From Pinus tabuliformis (Eukaryota > Streptophyta > Pinopsida > Pinales > Pinaceae), in assembly GCA_031772625.1 (NCBI GenBank), contig CM062807.1, forward strand, positions 1,144,499,007-1,144,563,006: a stretch of DNA of 64,000 bases, in the 5' to 3' direction. The notes below the pieces were generated by a model. The model saw only the letters and a list, made by a program, of their open reading frames with translations, did no database searches and was not told where the DNA came from. The position numbers were made by a program, and so were the translations under genes. Shown in pieces: positions 42,746 through 55,868 of the stretch (its first letter is position 1; each line of letters starts with the position of its first letter).

Positions 42746-44270
42746 TGTAACACGCCTCCCTTGTGTGTTAGACTATTGTAATCTAAGATGAGAAAAGCTA
42801 GGTGTGATATGTAATATGGAAAACAAATATATTATTAAATAAATTAATAAATAAATCACTTGGAAAAGCGAGACACCAAGAGATGAGATTCTTTCCAAAT
42901 CCCATTGAGGAATGGGATAGGATAAATCTTTCATGATAAAGCTTCTAGATGTGATTCTAGATAAGCTTGGATGGATTGGAGATAAATATCCATCGAATGG
43001 ATTAGAGATAAATATCCATCAAGGAAAAAACATAAAATATTTGCGAGAGATAAAGGTAAGCTTTTATGAGGAAAAGCCTCGCAGGAGATAAAGGCGAGAT
43101 TTTCTGAAAAAGGCTTAGGAAATTGGATGAAAAATCCACCTAAAAACGAGGACGTCGCTTAAGGAAACTATATCATGAAAGAGGGTATTAAATACCCATT
43201 GTATAGATCAATTGGAGGCAGTTGATCCATGGCAAGAACCTCGGCTTAGTGGGAATCAGAGGTGATTCATGGTTGGGTGGTGGTGCTCTGCTCTCCAAGT
43301 GATGTTTTAGTGGGATTCATTTGCGTAAAATGTTTTGTATGATGTCTTCTTCCCTCTATGTTTCAAATTCATTTAGCTTATGAAAGAAATTGCATGATTT
43401 TTCTAGCTATGAGAATGATTGAAGGAATTACATGTGACTGTTATACATGAGTAGATTTACCTGTGTTCATGGAATTTATGAGATGATTATATGGGTGCAT
43501 GTGATTCTAGTTATGAGATACATGTAGTTTTAGTTATGGTTGTGAAATGTGGATCTTATGTTGTATTAGGTGACTAGTTGTGCTTTAACCGCTATGAAAA
43601 TTGGTTAACTATGGTTAAGGATCAAGAGTAGTGACTATGATGCAAATTTTTGTGCATAATCCTTAAGGAACACATGTTAACCTTACATAAATTGGTGGCA
43701 GTAGGATTATAGATTATGTATGATGAATTATTTCATTTTCATGCATGTGATTCTTATTGCATCAAAGAGGTAGAAACATAGTAGGTAGTTGATATTGATT
43801 GGGGCCATGGAGCCATCTTACTCATTAATGCTTCTAATCTATATAGTCACCAGTTCAGAACATCTATACCATGCATGTCTTAACAATTTGCTTCCAACAA
43901 GGCTAATATAGCTAGTTATACATGTTGAATAGTGATGGAGGGAAGCTTGAAATAGTATTGTCGATAATTCAAGATTTTTCTATGCCATGCATGTTACAAG
44001 AATTGAATCCAATGAATTTGGTTTAATTACTTGTGCATGATGCATAAAAGTCATATGTCTATTGATGATGGTAAGGGGTTTATCCTTAAGGGATGAGGTA
44101 AAGGGTTGATCTAAAAAGCTATGTAATATTGTATATGGTTCCTTACTCAATGTGATTCAATAGTAAGATTAGGAGTATAAATCATTAAATGTTAACTCTA
44201 CATGAAGAAAATTTCAATTAATGGAGCCTAGTAGCTAAATTCCTAGGGTGGGCTTAGGAGGTTCGTTACA
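42746..44270 (+). repeat. 5' LTR of the LARD-like element
   Basis: 1,525 bp, similar along its length to 55,869-57,334, with many small differences, so this is an older insertion than the gene-capturing element. Confidence 0.92.
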
Positions 44271-44284
44271 AATGGTATCAGAGC

Positions 44285-46978
44285 CTAGGTTCAAACACTG
44301 AGAACTATGGACAAATCCACCTCCGTAGCGTATTGGTTGACGGGTATTAATTATAGGCTATGTATGGAAATTTAAGCACATGAATTTCATAATTATTTTC
44401 TCACCACCAAGGGAAATTAGGATTTTTTGAAGGCGAATCCAAGCGTAAAGGATTCAATAACATAAAATGACATGTTATTATTAATGGGGGTTTTATGCAT
44501 ACGATCCTTGTAAAATAAGGGTTTTAATTGATTGATCTGTGGTATATGTATCATCATGTGGAGATAAAAATCAAGTAGTAAATGCTTCAATGTAGCTAGT
44601 CAAAGTATGTAACTGACGGATAAAGGGGTAAATTAAGAACTAAAGAAGCTCGCCCCTTTTCCTATCTAAGTTATAAAATGTCGCGAGTCAAATCATAAGT
44701 GTGTTAAGGGTGAAGCTAAAAACATGTTCATATGGGTTGCTTATAATACATGCAAAGTTAATAATTGTTTCCCATGTGAAATTGATAAATAGGGTTGTAT
44801 TGATGGTAATAATGGCTTATAATGGCATATATGTTAGTAACATTTCACTTTGGAAAAATCAGTGCTAGTAAAGTGTATGAAAACAAAATTTGTAATTATA
44901 GTGGAAATTTAATTATTACATCCCCCAATTAACCCTATATTGTTTCTAACCATCAACAGTTAAAGGAACGGTTTGTTTTGTTAAGACTTGATCTCAGACT
45001 AGAAGATGTGGTTTCGAACTCAGAACCTAATCAAAACACATTTCCAACCACAGCTTAACCAGGGATAGCATATAGTATATTCATTATTGACTTCGATGAA
45101 CAGCTTGGGGGGTTGGTCATTGAGAAAAGTCCAAGGCGTTACTTGCGTTTTCATCTCAAATTGGAATATTGGAGAGAAAAAACTTTATAGGGGAAGAAGT
45201 TTGGATCATATCCCAAAGGTTGCCTAAGATTTTAGGTTGTCCGAGATAAATTGCGGAAGAATCTCAAATTAACTATTGAAGTTACCTTGCAATTTTGAGT
45301 CTCGACTTCAATCATATCTCGAAGCTGATGGAAGACTATGACTAGTTTGGTATAAACGTTAGGTGGACAGAGTGCAAGGAAACATTGTATAACCGACCCT
45401 CAGATAGCTCAATAATTCCTTCAACTAACCTCTAAATCGTTAAAATCATGTATCTCGGGTCAGTAAAGAAAATTTACTGTAATTACAGTGGTGTGGGTGA
45501 GTGAAATAAACATCTTCCTATCTTACTAGGACTATGTCACAGTTTGAACCCTTCCAGTTGAGAATATAAACCGGAAATTCACACCATCACCAATATAAAA
45601 TCACAAAACGGAAGACACGTTTTTGAACATTTCCTTTTGTGCAAAGGCTCGAATCGGAAACCATATAAATATACAGGAGTAGGAGTGATCTAAAATCTTG
45701 TTCAATAGTAAGTTCAATGCTTTTAAGTTTTAAGGATCTACATGTGTAAATGAGGATGATTGTAACTAGTAAAAGGATCTAGAAAATATTTAACTACAAT
45801 CAGTGTCTAATGACCATTAGCGTTTAAATATTTCCCATAGAGGAAGGTATGGGAATTTTTCTAGCTTTCCAGTCATGGAAACAAATGAATTAAGAAAAGG
45901 TTGCCATGAAAACAACATTGTTGCTATAATTTTTCACACCCTCAAAGCTCGCCTTCACCTATTGTAGCTTTTAGAAGCATCACCGCAAAAATAGTGGACT
46001 GTTGTTTCCTTTATGCCAATTCGAAAATTTCAAAAAATTAATTTCCTTTCACTTCATGAAACCACTCTTAAAAAAGAATCCATAGGGATAACGGTTATCC
46101 TGACGTCCATGTGCCAACGTAGACCTTTCTAGACCCATGTTTTGTGGGAAAAACAACTGCGTACACCAAATTGAAGAGGAAAGGAAGTCAAGATCCATGT
46201 TTCCCCTTTTGATGCCGGAGAAAAGGCCGCAACACTATGGATTCCTCTGTTCGTGTCTGATGTACCATAGAATTGGAGGTATGTGAGTCAGCCAAAAAGC
46301 CAACAATACGAGTTCCATGGAAAGATTGAAGAAAATCTAAAAAAAACTCAGTTGCTTCCAACTATCTATGGTGAAGGTGTTGGGATAATGATTATCCACA
46401 CCCTAGTTAGATTAGGAAAATCACCATCTTATTCAAAGCGATAAAAATCATCATGATCAGGTAAAAGCTAGAACAATGATAATGTTTATCCTCACCTTCA
46501 CCATGTGCCTTATCCTCTAATGCGTAGAGGCTATGCATCGATAAATAGACCAGCTTGATCCTTAATGAATTACCTTTCTCTATAGTTTTGAGTGTCAAGC
46601 TTGATTTCCATAGGAGTTTAAGAGGTCATAAGCAGGAGGCTTCTCATAAATGAGCAAGCAAGTTTGGTCTCTATAGACCTCGTTATACTCTGTGGACAAC
46701 ATGGGTTCTAAACCTAATAGTGTCGAGAGAGAATCAACATCGGTGTATGCATGTCGTGGGAGTAGACACACCACCGTTTCGCACTCCATAACCCTTCCTA
46801 CAGAGTTCCTTTGAATATGTGTGTCTTGTTATTGGATTGACATACATGAATTGCTAGACTGGTTGATAGTTGCTTGGATTTTCGACAAGGTAATAAATCA
46901 GACAATAAATGGCCAGCTTGGTTTTGTTGTTTACCATGTACGAGTATTTATTTTTTATGTTTGATGAGTTAATCATAT
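44285..46978 (+). other. LARD interior, left part, non-coding
   Basis: No supported reading frame. A weak tRNA-like B box on the minus strand (GAGTTCGAAACC near 45,010-45,025) and a short palindrome GGATAACGGTTATCC near 46,086 are the only structures noticed. Confidence 0.5.
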
Positions 46979-47313
46979 TGATTTTTTAGAAACCATCTCA
47001 CAAAAGATAGAAAAGATAGATCAACGACTTAAAAATCAGCCTCTTCAAGGGGGCAACCTCCTTTACATTACATAAATAAACAATTCTTGGATGATACAAA
47101 TGACAAGACCTCCTTTCTATATATAGGAGTCTAAGGGTCCCAATATAATTAGAGCATATATAACAATAATATTGTAGGGGCACAACAATAATAGTAGTGG
47201 GCTTTTATGGGGCATAATAATAACAACATGGAGACTATATGGGAGCAATAATACAATAAGGGGGTTGCACTAATAACAATAATGGATTAAACTAGTAGTA
47301 TAGGGACCTAAAA
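46979..47313 (-). repeat. 3' LTR of the chromovirus
   Basis: Matches 51,139-51,439, but has an extra block of about 35 bases (ATAATAACAACATGGAGAC region) and mutated ends. Confidence 0.85.
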
Positions 47314-47349
47314 TGCCCCTCTCCTTCAAAAAGTGTTGTCCTCAATGCT

Positions 47350-48120
47350 TGAGTGGTTCTGGATGCTTCTGTATAAAATTCTCATCCTCTCATGTGGAAT
47401 CTTCAGTGGGTAAGTTCTTCCACTTGATGAGATACTCTGAAATTGATCGATCTAGTCGCTGTTGATTTCTTGTTTTTGTGATTGCTTCCAGTTTCCATAT
47501 GATTTTTCCTTCCTTGTCAAGTTCTGGCAATATTGTTTGAAATGGGATATTCTCACCTATAACCTTCTTTAAGCATGAAACATGAAAAACTGGATGCACT
47601 CGGGAATATGCAGGAAGCACCAATTTGTGTGCCATAGTACCAATATTTTGTAACACCTTGTATGAACCATAATAATTTGGTGATAGTTTATTATCCTTCT
47701 TAGCTTTCTTGAGGGGCATTTTTTTGTATGGTTGTAGTCGTAGAAATACCCATACAACTACATCAAACTTCTTTCGCTGCAATGTTGATCTGCCTGTTGT
47801 TTCATTCTATTCTGCGCCAAAGTGAGGTTATCCTTTAAGAGTTTGAGAACTTGTTGTTGATGCTCGATGTGATCTTCCATGGCTTGAACCTTATAATTTT
47901 CTTTTAAATATGATGTGATGGACGATGGGATATCCATAAAGTGCCATAAATGGCGTCATTTTTCTGCAGTATGGAAGGAAGTGTTATAACACCATTCAGC
48001 CAGAGGAAACCACTTGGCCCATTGTGTCTGTTTATCAGATACAAAGAAATGCAAATATCCTTCCAAACATTTTTTCACTATCTTCATTTTCCCATCAAAT
48101 TGAGGATGATAAGATGAGAT
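47350..48120 (-). pseudogene. chromovirus integrase C-terminus and chromodomain
   Basis: Begins at the SSYHPQFDGKMKIVKKCLEGY block, the last part of the integrase core with its catalytic Glu position (normally DGQTE), here replaced. It continues with FVSDKQTQWAKWFPLAEWCYNT, an A-x-N-x-M-x-x-x-A-D-x-x-R type segment, LSPNYYGSYKVLQ (the GPF/Y module) and VHPVFHVSCLKK. It ends in a chromodomain (ISEYLIKWKNLPTEDST, then EDENFIQKHPE). One TGA replaces the chromodomain Trp. Chromodomains direct integration to heterochromatin. Confidence 0.85.
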
Positions 48121-48125
48121 ATGAG

Positions 48126-48830
48126 CTAACTAAGTACCCAATATTCCACCTCTTGTACTCCAAAGAAACATTTTGAGCTTTTTGCATATAATTGTTTTTC
48201 CTCCAATAGTTTGAGCACCCAGTCAACATGTTGAACCTGATCCTTCCAAGACTTGTTGTAGATTAGTATATCATCAAAAAATAATAACACAAATTTTCTA
48301 AGGAAGGGTTTGAAAATGGAATTCATCAAACCTTGAAATGTGGAAGGTGCATTGGTAAGGCCAAAAGGCATGACCAAAAATTCATAATGACCCTCATGAG
48401 TTATAAATGTTTTTTTTGGAATGTCTTCAGTATTCATTCTGATTTGATGATATCCTTAATGAAGATCCAACTTGGTGAAGTAAATTTCTCCATGTAATTA
48501 ATCCAATAATTCATTAATGACAGGAATCAGAAATTTATCTTTAATAGTAAGCTTGTTGAGCTCCCTATAATCCGGACACATGCGCCATGATCCACCCTTC
48601 TTATGTACCAATACCATTGGAGCAGAGAAATAACTTTGACTAGGTTGAATTATACCAACCTCTAGCATTTTTGCAACCACACGTTCATTTTCACTCTTTT
48701 GGACATATGGATATATGTAAGGCTTGATGTTTGGGGGAACAATTCCTGGAATCAAATGAATAGCATGATCATGATCACGAATAGGTGGGAGACCTTTGGG
48801 AGTCTCAAATACCTTAGAATGATTGTCCAA
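48126..48830 (-). pseudogene. chromovirus reverse transcriptase
   Basis: Two open segments (48,830-48,498 and 48,437-48,126) cover the fingers and palm: GLPPIRDHDHAIHL, APMVLVHKKGGSWRMCPDYRELN, then [13 protein letters not shown] and the catalytic FFDDILIY. Stops near 48,496 and 48,460 lie between them. After [10 protein letters not shown] the sequence jumps directly into integrase, so the thumb, RNase H and integrase N-terminus have been deleted. Confidence 0.87.
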
Positions 48831-48884
48831 AACGTTTTGGAGATATGGAGAAATAGATGATTTCGATGTGGGAACCTCTAGTGA

Positions 48885-49295
48885 TCATAATTGTGTAATT
48901 GTGCCCCGTTGTTCTTTCTTTAGAAGCTTTGTCATGTTGTGAGAGCTAATTATATTTCGTAGTTTCCCTTCAATACCCCTTAATTCAACTTCCTTTCCTT
49001 CCCAAAAAAATTTCAAGAAAATTTCTTGAAAATTAAAAACTATCGTACCCAAAGATTGTAGCCATTGGACTCCTAGCACAGCATCTGCACCACCCATTGG
49101 AATGGAAAGCATTGGACTATTCAAGACATATTCTCCCATGGATAGCTTTATATTATGGAACTTTATAGAGAACTTTATGGTTCTTCCATTTGCAACCTTT
49201 ACTTGACACTCCGCTGTTGGATATAGGAAGCAATTCAATTCCTTGGCTATCTTACAATGAATAAAACTATGGGTACTACCGGAATCAATCAACAC
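48885..49295 (-). pseudogene. chromovirus protease
   Basis: A 136-codon frame with intact active site LIDSGSTHSFIH, then SIPMGGADAVLGVQWLQSLG, the second signature of plant chromovirus proteases. The domain itself has no stop, but it is disconnected from gag by a frameshift and stops near 49,490-49,330. Confidence 0.85.
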
Positions 49296-49479
49296 GATTA
49301 CCTTTCTCTTCTTGATATTCGCTTCTATCTTGAGAGTTTGAGAAGTAGTAATTCATGTCAATGCATTACAATATATGTTCAGATTCATTTCTTCTTTCTC
49401 TAGGATTGGTTCCTGGTGTATATCCTCTTCTTTTGATGTTTCTTGTTCATTTTCTTGCTCCTCTTCCCCATCTATGTAA

Positions 49480-50227
49480 ACTAATTTCTTCTAAGCACAC
49501 TTATGACCTTTATTGTATTTTCTATCACAATTGTAACAAAGCCTTTTTCTCTTTTTTCTTCCAATTGTTGTGGTGTCAACCTTGTAGGTGGTGAAAGGTT
49601 AGGAGAAATAATATTTCCATCTTTATAGTTGTCAGTGGTTGGCTTGCTTGTTGCCATATTTTTTCTTTCCATTTTTCTTTCCAACTTGAATGCCTTCTCT
49701 AATGAATTAGGTTCCCAAAGGTGAACCTCATGTTGGATGTTATCTTTTAAAGTCCTTATGAACACATGAATCTTATGCTCCTCTAAAATATATTTTACTC
49801 TTATATTCAATTTTTGGAAGTCCTCAATGTGATCTATCATTGAACGCTTTTGTTTGAGATTTATCAATTGGCTAAAAAATGTGCTTCTTTTAGTTTCCTC
49901 ATAATGTGCTATCATTTATTCCGTAAAAATTTCCCAAGTGACAAATTTTCTACGAGAGCAAAGCCATCGATACCATGCAAACTGATTTGGTTCCAAATAT
50001 AAAGTTTCAATGCATATCTTTTGTGTGTTTTTCACATTATGGAGATCAAAATATTGCTCCATAAGTAGTATCCATGTTATAAGATCCTTACCATCAAACT
50101 TCCTCATATCGATATTTGGAACATCGTGGGGCTCCAATCCAATGTTGGAGTCTATGAAATCATGATTAACCTTTCTTTTGTTCTCATCATGAGTTTCTTT
50201 TACTACCCTTTCACCATTAGTAAGCAT
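49480..50227 (-). pseudogene. chromovirus gag
   Basis: Begins near 50,227 with MRKFDGKDLITWILLMEQYFDLH, the usual gag start motif, passes a stop at 49,916 and continues with YEETKRSTFFSQLINLKQ and RTLKDNIQHEVHLWEP. The zinc knuckle region near 49,540-49,490 is recognisable only across a frameshift (C-Y-N-C, then K-G-H-K-C). Confidence 0.8.
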
Positions 50228-51138
50228 TTATTGTAGCATCTTTGTTAAATCCGTCTTCAAATATTCCATGTTGCCTTTAATTTTTTCTTATATACCATCC
50301 ATCTTAGCTTCCATGCCCTTTGAATTCCTTCAAACTAATTTTCAACCAAACTTATGCAAAACTTTAAAAAAACTACACACCTTTTTTCACTTTGTAGGAG
50401 CTCGATATTGAATCTATTGTATCTCTATAATTTCGGATCTACAAGGTTTGAAATTGCATCTTGCGGTAGCCCTCTGAGTCATCTTTCGAACTCGACAAGT
50501 TTGATCAAGATTGGATTCTCCAAGGAATATTTATGCTCAATCTCCCACGATGCACTGATTATAAACTAGTTCAGTAGAGTGAAATTGTACAAAGTGACAC
50601 ATGTCATTATTTTGCCCTTAAGACCTGAAACCGATACACAGAAAACTACAACCATCTTATGTAAATTTTTACGAAATTTCAATTTGATTTTCAGAGAAAA
50701 ATTTATGACGATTCCCCATGTCACATGTTTGGGATGTAATTTAGGAACTTGAAAAAATCCTAAAAGTCTTGGACCATATCTCTGAAAATATAGCGAAACA
50801 AGATTTGAAATTTGGGTCCGAGTTGCTTCAATCTTTCTTAATTGGGTTTTAATTTCAGATTCTGGACCTTCATAGAAAAACAATTATAGTGAAAATGTCG
50901 TGATGATCTGTTTGCGATGGAATTCTGGAGCTTGGAAAAACCCTAACTTCCTCATATCATATCTTTGAAGATATAGCGAGACAAGATTTGAAATGTTGAC
51001 TTGAGGTTCAGAATGATTTCGGATCAAATGGGTTTTTGCTTTAGCTTTTGAAACATCGTAGAGAAAACTTTCATCAAAAATACAAGGATGACCTGTTTGG
51101 AGCAGCAAAACCTTAGAATCCAAAGCTCTGATAGCAAA
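50228..51138 (-). other. chromovirus leader
   Basis: Between the 5' LTR and gag. It holds two related segments of about 200-250 bases on the minus strand (50,566-50,883 and 50,884-51,123), each with a RIR/RNH-like and QISNLVSLYFQRY-like translation. This suggests an internal duplication with no known domain. Confidence 0.45.
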
Positions 51139-51439
51139 TGTTATGAAACCAGCTCACAAAAGATAGAAAAGATAGATCAACGACTTAAAAATCAGCCTCT
51201 TCGAGGGGAAAACCTCCTTTACATTACACAAATGAATAATTCTTGGATGATACAAATGACAAGGCCTCATTTCTATATAGAGGGGTCTAAGGGGTCCCAA
51301 TACAATCAGAGCCTACATAACAATAATATTGTAGGGGCACAAAAATAACATTAGTGGGCTTCTATGGGGCATAATAATACAATAAGGGGGTTGCACTAAT
51401 AAAAATAAGGGGTTACACTAGTAGTATAGGGACATAACA
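51139..51439 (-). repeat. 5' LTR of the chromovirus
   Basis: 301 bp. Its minus-strand end GGTTTCATAACA is followed by the primer-binding variant. Confidence 0.85.
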
Positions 51440-51479
51440 TATCTATCTATCTATATATGTGTGTGTGTGTGTGTGTGTG
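51440..51479. repeat. (ATCT)n(GT)n microsatellite
   Basis: A compound microsatellite immediately beside the chromovirus edge. Confidence 0.9.
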
Positions 51480-54400
51480 AGTGGGTTCTTGAGGAAGACT
51501 CATAGTTTCGATTGGAGCCTCACCGTTAGTATGAACCCTAGGTCATCTAAGGTGGAGTGCGTGCAGCTCCTTTCGTGGGATGTTCCTGACCTTGTATCTG
51601 GAATCGTTGCCAGGTTGTGAATTGATTTTTTATTTTTAAACATTGGTTCTCACTCAGGCCACATATAGTGCACAAAACGCTTTGGCATTATGCGATGCTA
51701 TAAAGTGTTTAATGATATTCTCTTGTTTAATTTGAAGATTTAAGAGATATTCGTTCGAAATTTCTTTTGCAGACTGCTCACTTTATTTATTCTTATTATG
51801 TTCTTATTGGAATTAAGTGTGGACATTTTTATTTTTGAAGGTAGATAAAGTCCAGAAGCTCTTGGGTTTCGAATAGGGTTTTTTGTATTGGCCCGAAAGG
51901 GTCTTTCAGTATAATTTTTCCATGTTTAATTGATGAAAATTGAAGGTTTCATGGAGTGAAATCGAACCTGAGACAAATGAACCATTTTTCCAACTACTAG
52001 CTCCGTGAGGATGTGGACATATACCTCGAAGTAGCTGTGATATTATGGGTGAAAAAACTTGAAAATTTATTTTCAACTAAATTTTGTGGAAAAAATGATT
52101 TATGTTATCATAACTAGTGGAAAGCACCAAAGAAAGACCATGTAGTTAGTAGTCTTGATTAGAGATTATGTAACTAAAGAATAATATTTGTTGTATACAA
52201 TATTCATAAGAAGTAATTGGGAAATGTGTTTCAAATTACTATACTCCTACAGCTTTTTAGGAAAATATATATATCAGGATGTTCACAACAGTATTTTAGT
52301 TTATTGCACAGAAGTCTAGAATTATAAAAGATAAACAAGATAAATCATGAAGTTTGGTAAGCATCTATAGATCCAGATCGAAGAAACTCTTCTTGAGTAG
52401 TGGGATAAACATATATGCTCATGCTAGTTTTCAAAAATTCTATTGTAGCTATTTTCGGCAGAAGGAAGCCAATAAGGAGAGGAAAATGGTTAATAATTAT
52501 GTCATAAATTCTGTAAGGACATGGACAATGTTGGTTTTCTTTGTCAATTAATCTAAAAACTTAGTTAAGCAATAAAACCAAAGTAACAGATCAATGAACT
52601 GAGAAAATGTACAATTATTAGCATGCATAATCACTTTCAAGCAATGAATCGAGACCATCTAGAGGTAAAAGAAACTTTTATATAAGCAAGTGTATTTGTG
52701 ATTCAATATATTGTGTTCCATGCCCAAAACTTAAGTAGAAATATGCACCCATAGGAAAATGAGTATTCTTGAATTGCTCGAGGGCTGTAGCTTAACCTCT
52801 GTGTGCATATATGTACAACTTATTATGTGCTAATGATAAACAGGGAAAGTATGTACGATTAGCTTATGAGTATGTTTCAAATGTTTAAAAAAATATGTTT
52901 AAGTTATTTTGAAAAAGATAGAGTTGGGCTGGATAAGAAATTTGAAGGATATTAATCCATATTGTCATATGAAAAATCTTATAACTAAGTTGTTATTGCA
53001 TGCTATATGCCATAATGAAAAAGTGGCTTAAAATTCTGAAATTATATTTTTTTTAACTAAGTATGGTTATGATATACAAATATGCAATGAAGAATTGATG
53101 CTATGCTATTAGATAAATGATATTGTTGCATTGATATTGAGAATGACGATGATATGATATGTTGCATATGACTATTAGAATTTGTTCGTGAATGGTTGAA
53201 TAAATTTTTTTTCTTAATATTGATGAGATGATGTTCAAATAGTTATCAGGGGATTGTTTTGATTACATGCTAAAGTAAATAAGTAACATGATATAAAGTT
53301 ACTTGTGTTGAGTTCCCTCCCAGATAAGAAGTTTTAAATATTGTGGAAGCTCAAAACTTAAGCAATGGATAAATACTCTTATGTGTACACCATGACCTGA
53401 TTAAAGGGTGATGCTTACAAGTATGTATAGTGGGATAATTAATTGATAGTTATGGAAAATTATAATCATCAGAATAAGACAATATTAACCTGGTTAGCAA
53501 GTAATGCATATAGTAGAAGAATATGAATTGCTTTAACTCATTGTGGGATGCAATCAGTTGCATGGATGTGTCGTAATAAGTAAAAGAATCACAAATTCTC
53601 ACAACTAAACTATGATAAAAATTAAAGAAGAAGTTACTCTAGAAATTGGGGTGTAATTGGATTTGGATAAGAAATCCAAGACTAAACTATGAATTCTTAA
53701 CAATCATTAAATGAATATATGAGAAAAACGGAAAACTAATCATTAAACCAATGATAAACATAGCAGTTGTTGGATAGTTATAGTATGGGGAAGAGAGACT
53801 TCCTAGAAAAAATTTATTAGAGTAGAGTCAAAACCAATTAGTTTAGTAAGCAATAAGCAATTGATAGATGACATGATCAACCTAACATATTGAAATTAAG
53901 ACAGTACGGTTTCCATATAAGAGCAAATCCTAAATAAAATTCCAACTCATGAATGTAATATAGAGATAAGCCATCTTATCCTACATTTGAAATCAACTTA
54001 TGAGCATATGTTGTCTAAGAAAGAACATAACTCAAGGAAATTAAGTTATGCTTAAAAGAACCTAAGAAGGAAGGGAAAATGTAGAAGACAAAGTTTTTAT
54101 ATGTAAAATAAATGTGACTGTATTGGTCACTGCACATGCAAGTCATGATGTAATAAATCAAGTTAATAAGAAATGATCTAAATACACCTTAATGAAGGAA
54201 ACAAAACCTTATTAGAAAATTATGTATAGTTAATTTAATATGCATAGGTTGGAATCTATGGGATTCCAGATTGAATAAAGAAAGAGTCATAAAGTAGATG
54301 ACGATCTAACCTAAACTAGGAATGTGATTGTCAATTGGGTGTTAAAATATGATACAACGTATTGTAAACATCATATGTTAATAATGATGATATAATACTA

Positions 54401-55720
54401 AGAACAATGAATTGACACCAAAAGTACCTTAATGCACAAACATAATGGGAAATCTAGAAACAAGTCTTAGTGCTTCTTCGAAAAATGTCTTTGGTTTAGT
54501 AAGCAACAATTGGGTAAAGAAAAAAGTTTTTGCAGAATTACCGCTCATAATGATCTAAAAATATAATGTTAGCATAACACATGCATCAAGTAAGATAAGA
54601 GAGGATAACCAATCCCTTGGTCTTAAGAATGTGAAGTGGAGAATAGTATAACTTTTCACTTATAATCCCAGCATGGGAGTTGTATGCAAGTGCATACTAT
54701 TTAACCATAATGTTTAGACATATATGAACCAAGAAGGTGTTGGAAGAAGGAAATCATATGACATGACTATTTAAGTAAGGAATAATTATGAAGAACTAAC
54801 CAAAGATATTCTGAGGAGCATGGGACTTCAAGTATTTTTGATAGACTGAGTATCAATACGCTTTATGAAGTATTTCATTATTGTTAAAACTTGGTATAGG
54901 TGATATATTAAATCCCCAAAGCTAAAAGTTAGGGGTGTGATTGAGTTATAGTATGCATGATGGTTGTGCATGATGATTGTTATAAAAGTGGAACAGGTCC
55001 ATGAAAGTGCTTAGCAAGAAAATGAACACAGTTTGTTCTACTTACCAGAAATATATAAAGCAATGTTTGGCATATTACTAACATGATTGAAAACAAGTGG
55101 ATAAGTGTATGTCATGCAGGTGATGCTATGGGCATGGTATGATATGCAGTGGTACAGATTGTACTATGTACAAGCAGCACATATGGTACAAGTATGGATA
55201 TATGTATGGCATGATTAAAACATGATATGTATAGCTATGTCTATAATACACCTTGTGTGCAAGTATGCATGAAGACACTAGGTGGGTGTTTGGGAGAGCA
55301 ATTGACCTGGAAGTTGCACAAAAAGAAGGAAACTAAGAAGTGGTTCAAGGATAAGTAACCACGATTTAATTGTAGTTTGGCATACATATTATTATGATGA
55401 GTATATATGGTTATGATGTTATATGCATATTGATGGGGAAAATATGCAAATTGACTTATTGTATGCAGAGAAATTGCAAGAAGCAAGTGTTCGACAAGAA
55501 CACAAAGGATTGGAAGAATGCAGGGGAGAGACATGCGTTCCTTCGAACACAATAAATGACGATCAATATAAGTCATAGCCACTTTAGTAGTATTGTGTAA
55601 TAAATTATGGTGTTAATTGTTGAAACTTTTGTTGCATTTCTGCATCTAAAATTTCTTACAAAATTGTTTGAAACCAATGTTATAGGTAGCAGAGGAAGGA
55701 GATGTGTTGGGAGCACTCCT

Positions 55721-55766
<46 letters not shown>

Positions 55767-55868
55767 TAAGATTGAAAGGCCATAGAAGTTGTGGATTCAG
55801 AAACAACTACTTGTGAACGAGGATGCAGTAATACACTGAGGACAGTGTAAAGTTTAAGGAGGGGAGTA
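51480..55868 (+). other. LARD interior, right part, non-coding
   Basis: More than 4 kb of AT-rich sequence with many ATG triplets but no maintained frame or domain. An (AT)n tract lies at 55,722-55,763, and the polypurine tract is at its end. Confidence 0.6.
55722..55763. repeat. (AT)n microsatellite
   Basis: About 21 uninterrupted AT units near the 3' end of the LARD interior. Confidence 0.95.

Larger units (their letters stand above)
46979..51439 (-). mobile_element. nested Ty3/gypsy chromovirus, internally deleted
   Basis: LTRs of about 335 bp (46,979-47,313) and 301 bp (51,139-51,439) enclose minus-strand gag, protease, reverse transcriptase, integrase C-terminus and chromodomain. A primer-binding variant TGCTATCAGAGC follows the 5' LTR, and a purine tract GAAGGAGAGGGGCA precedes the 3' LTR. 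CATAT occurs at both edges as a candidate target duplication, but needs the right boundary shifted by two bases. RNase H and most of integrase are missing. It is inserted in the LARD-like element. Confidence 0.88.

Noticed and set aside
44990..45060. Possible tRNA-like SINE on the minus strand (GAGTTCGAAACC)
   Set aside because: Only the B box is convincing; no clear A box at the right distance, tail or target duplication.
46081..46105. GGATAACGGTTATCC resembling a conserved large-subunit rRNA segment
   Set aside because: The similarity is restricted to a short palindrome; flanks do not match rRNA.
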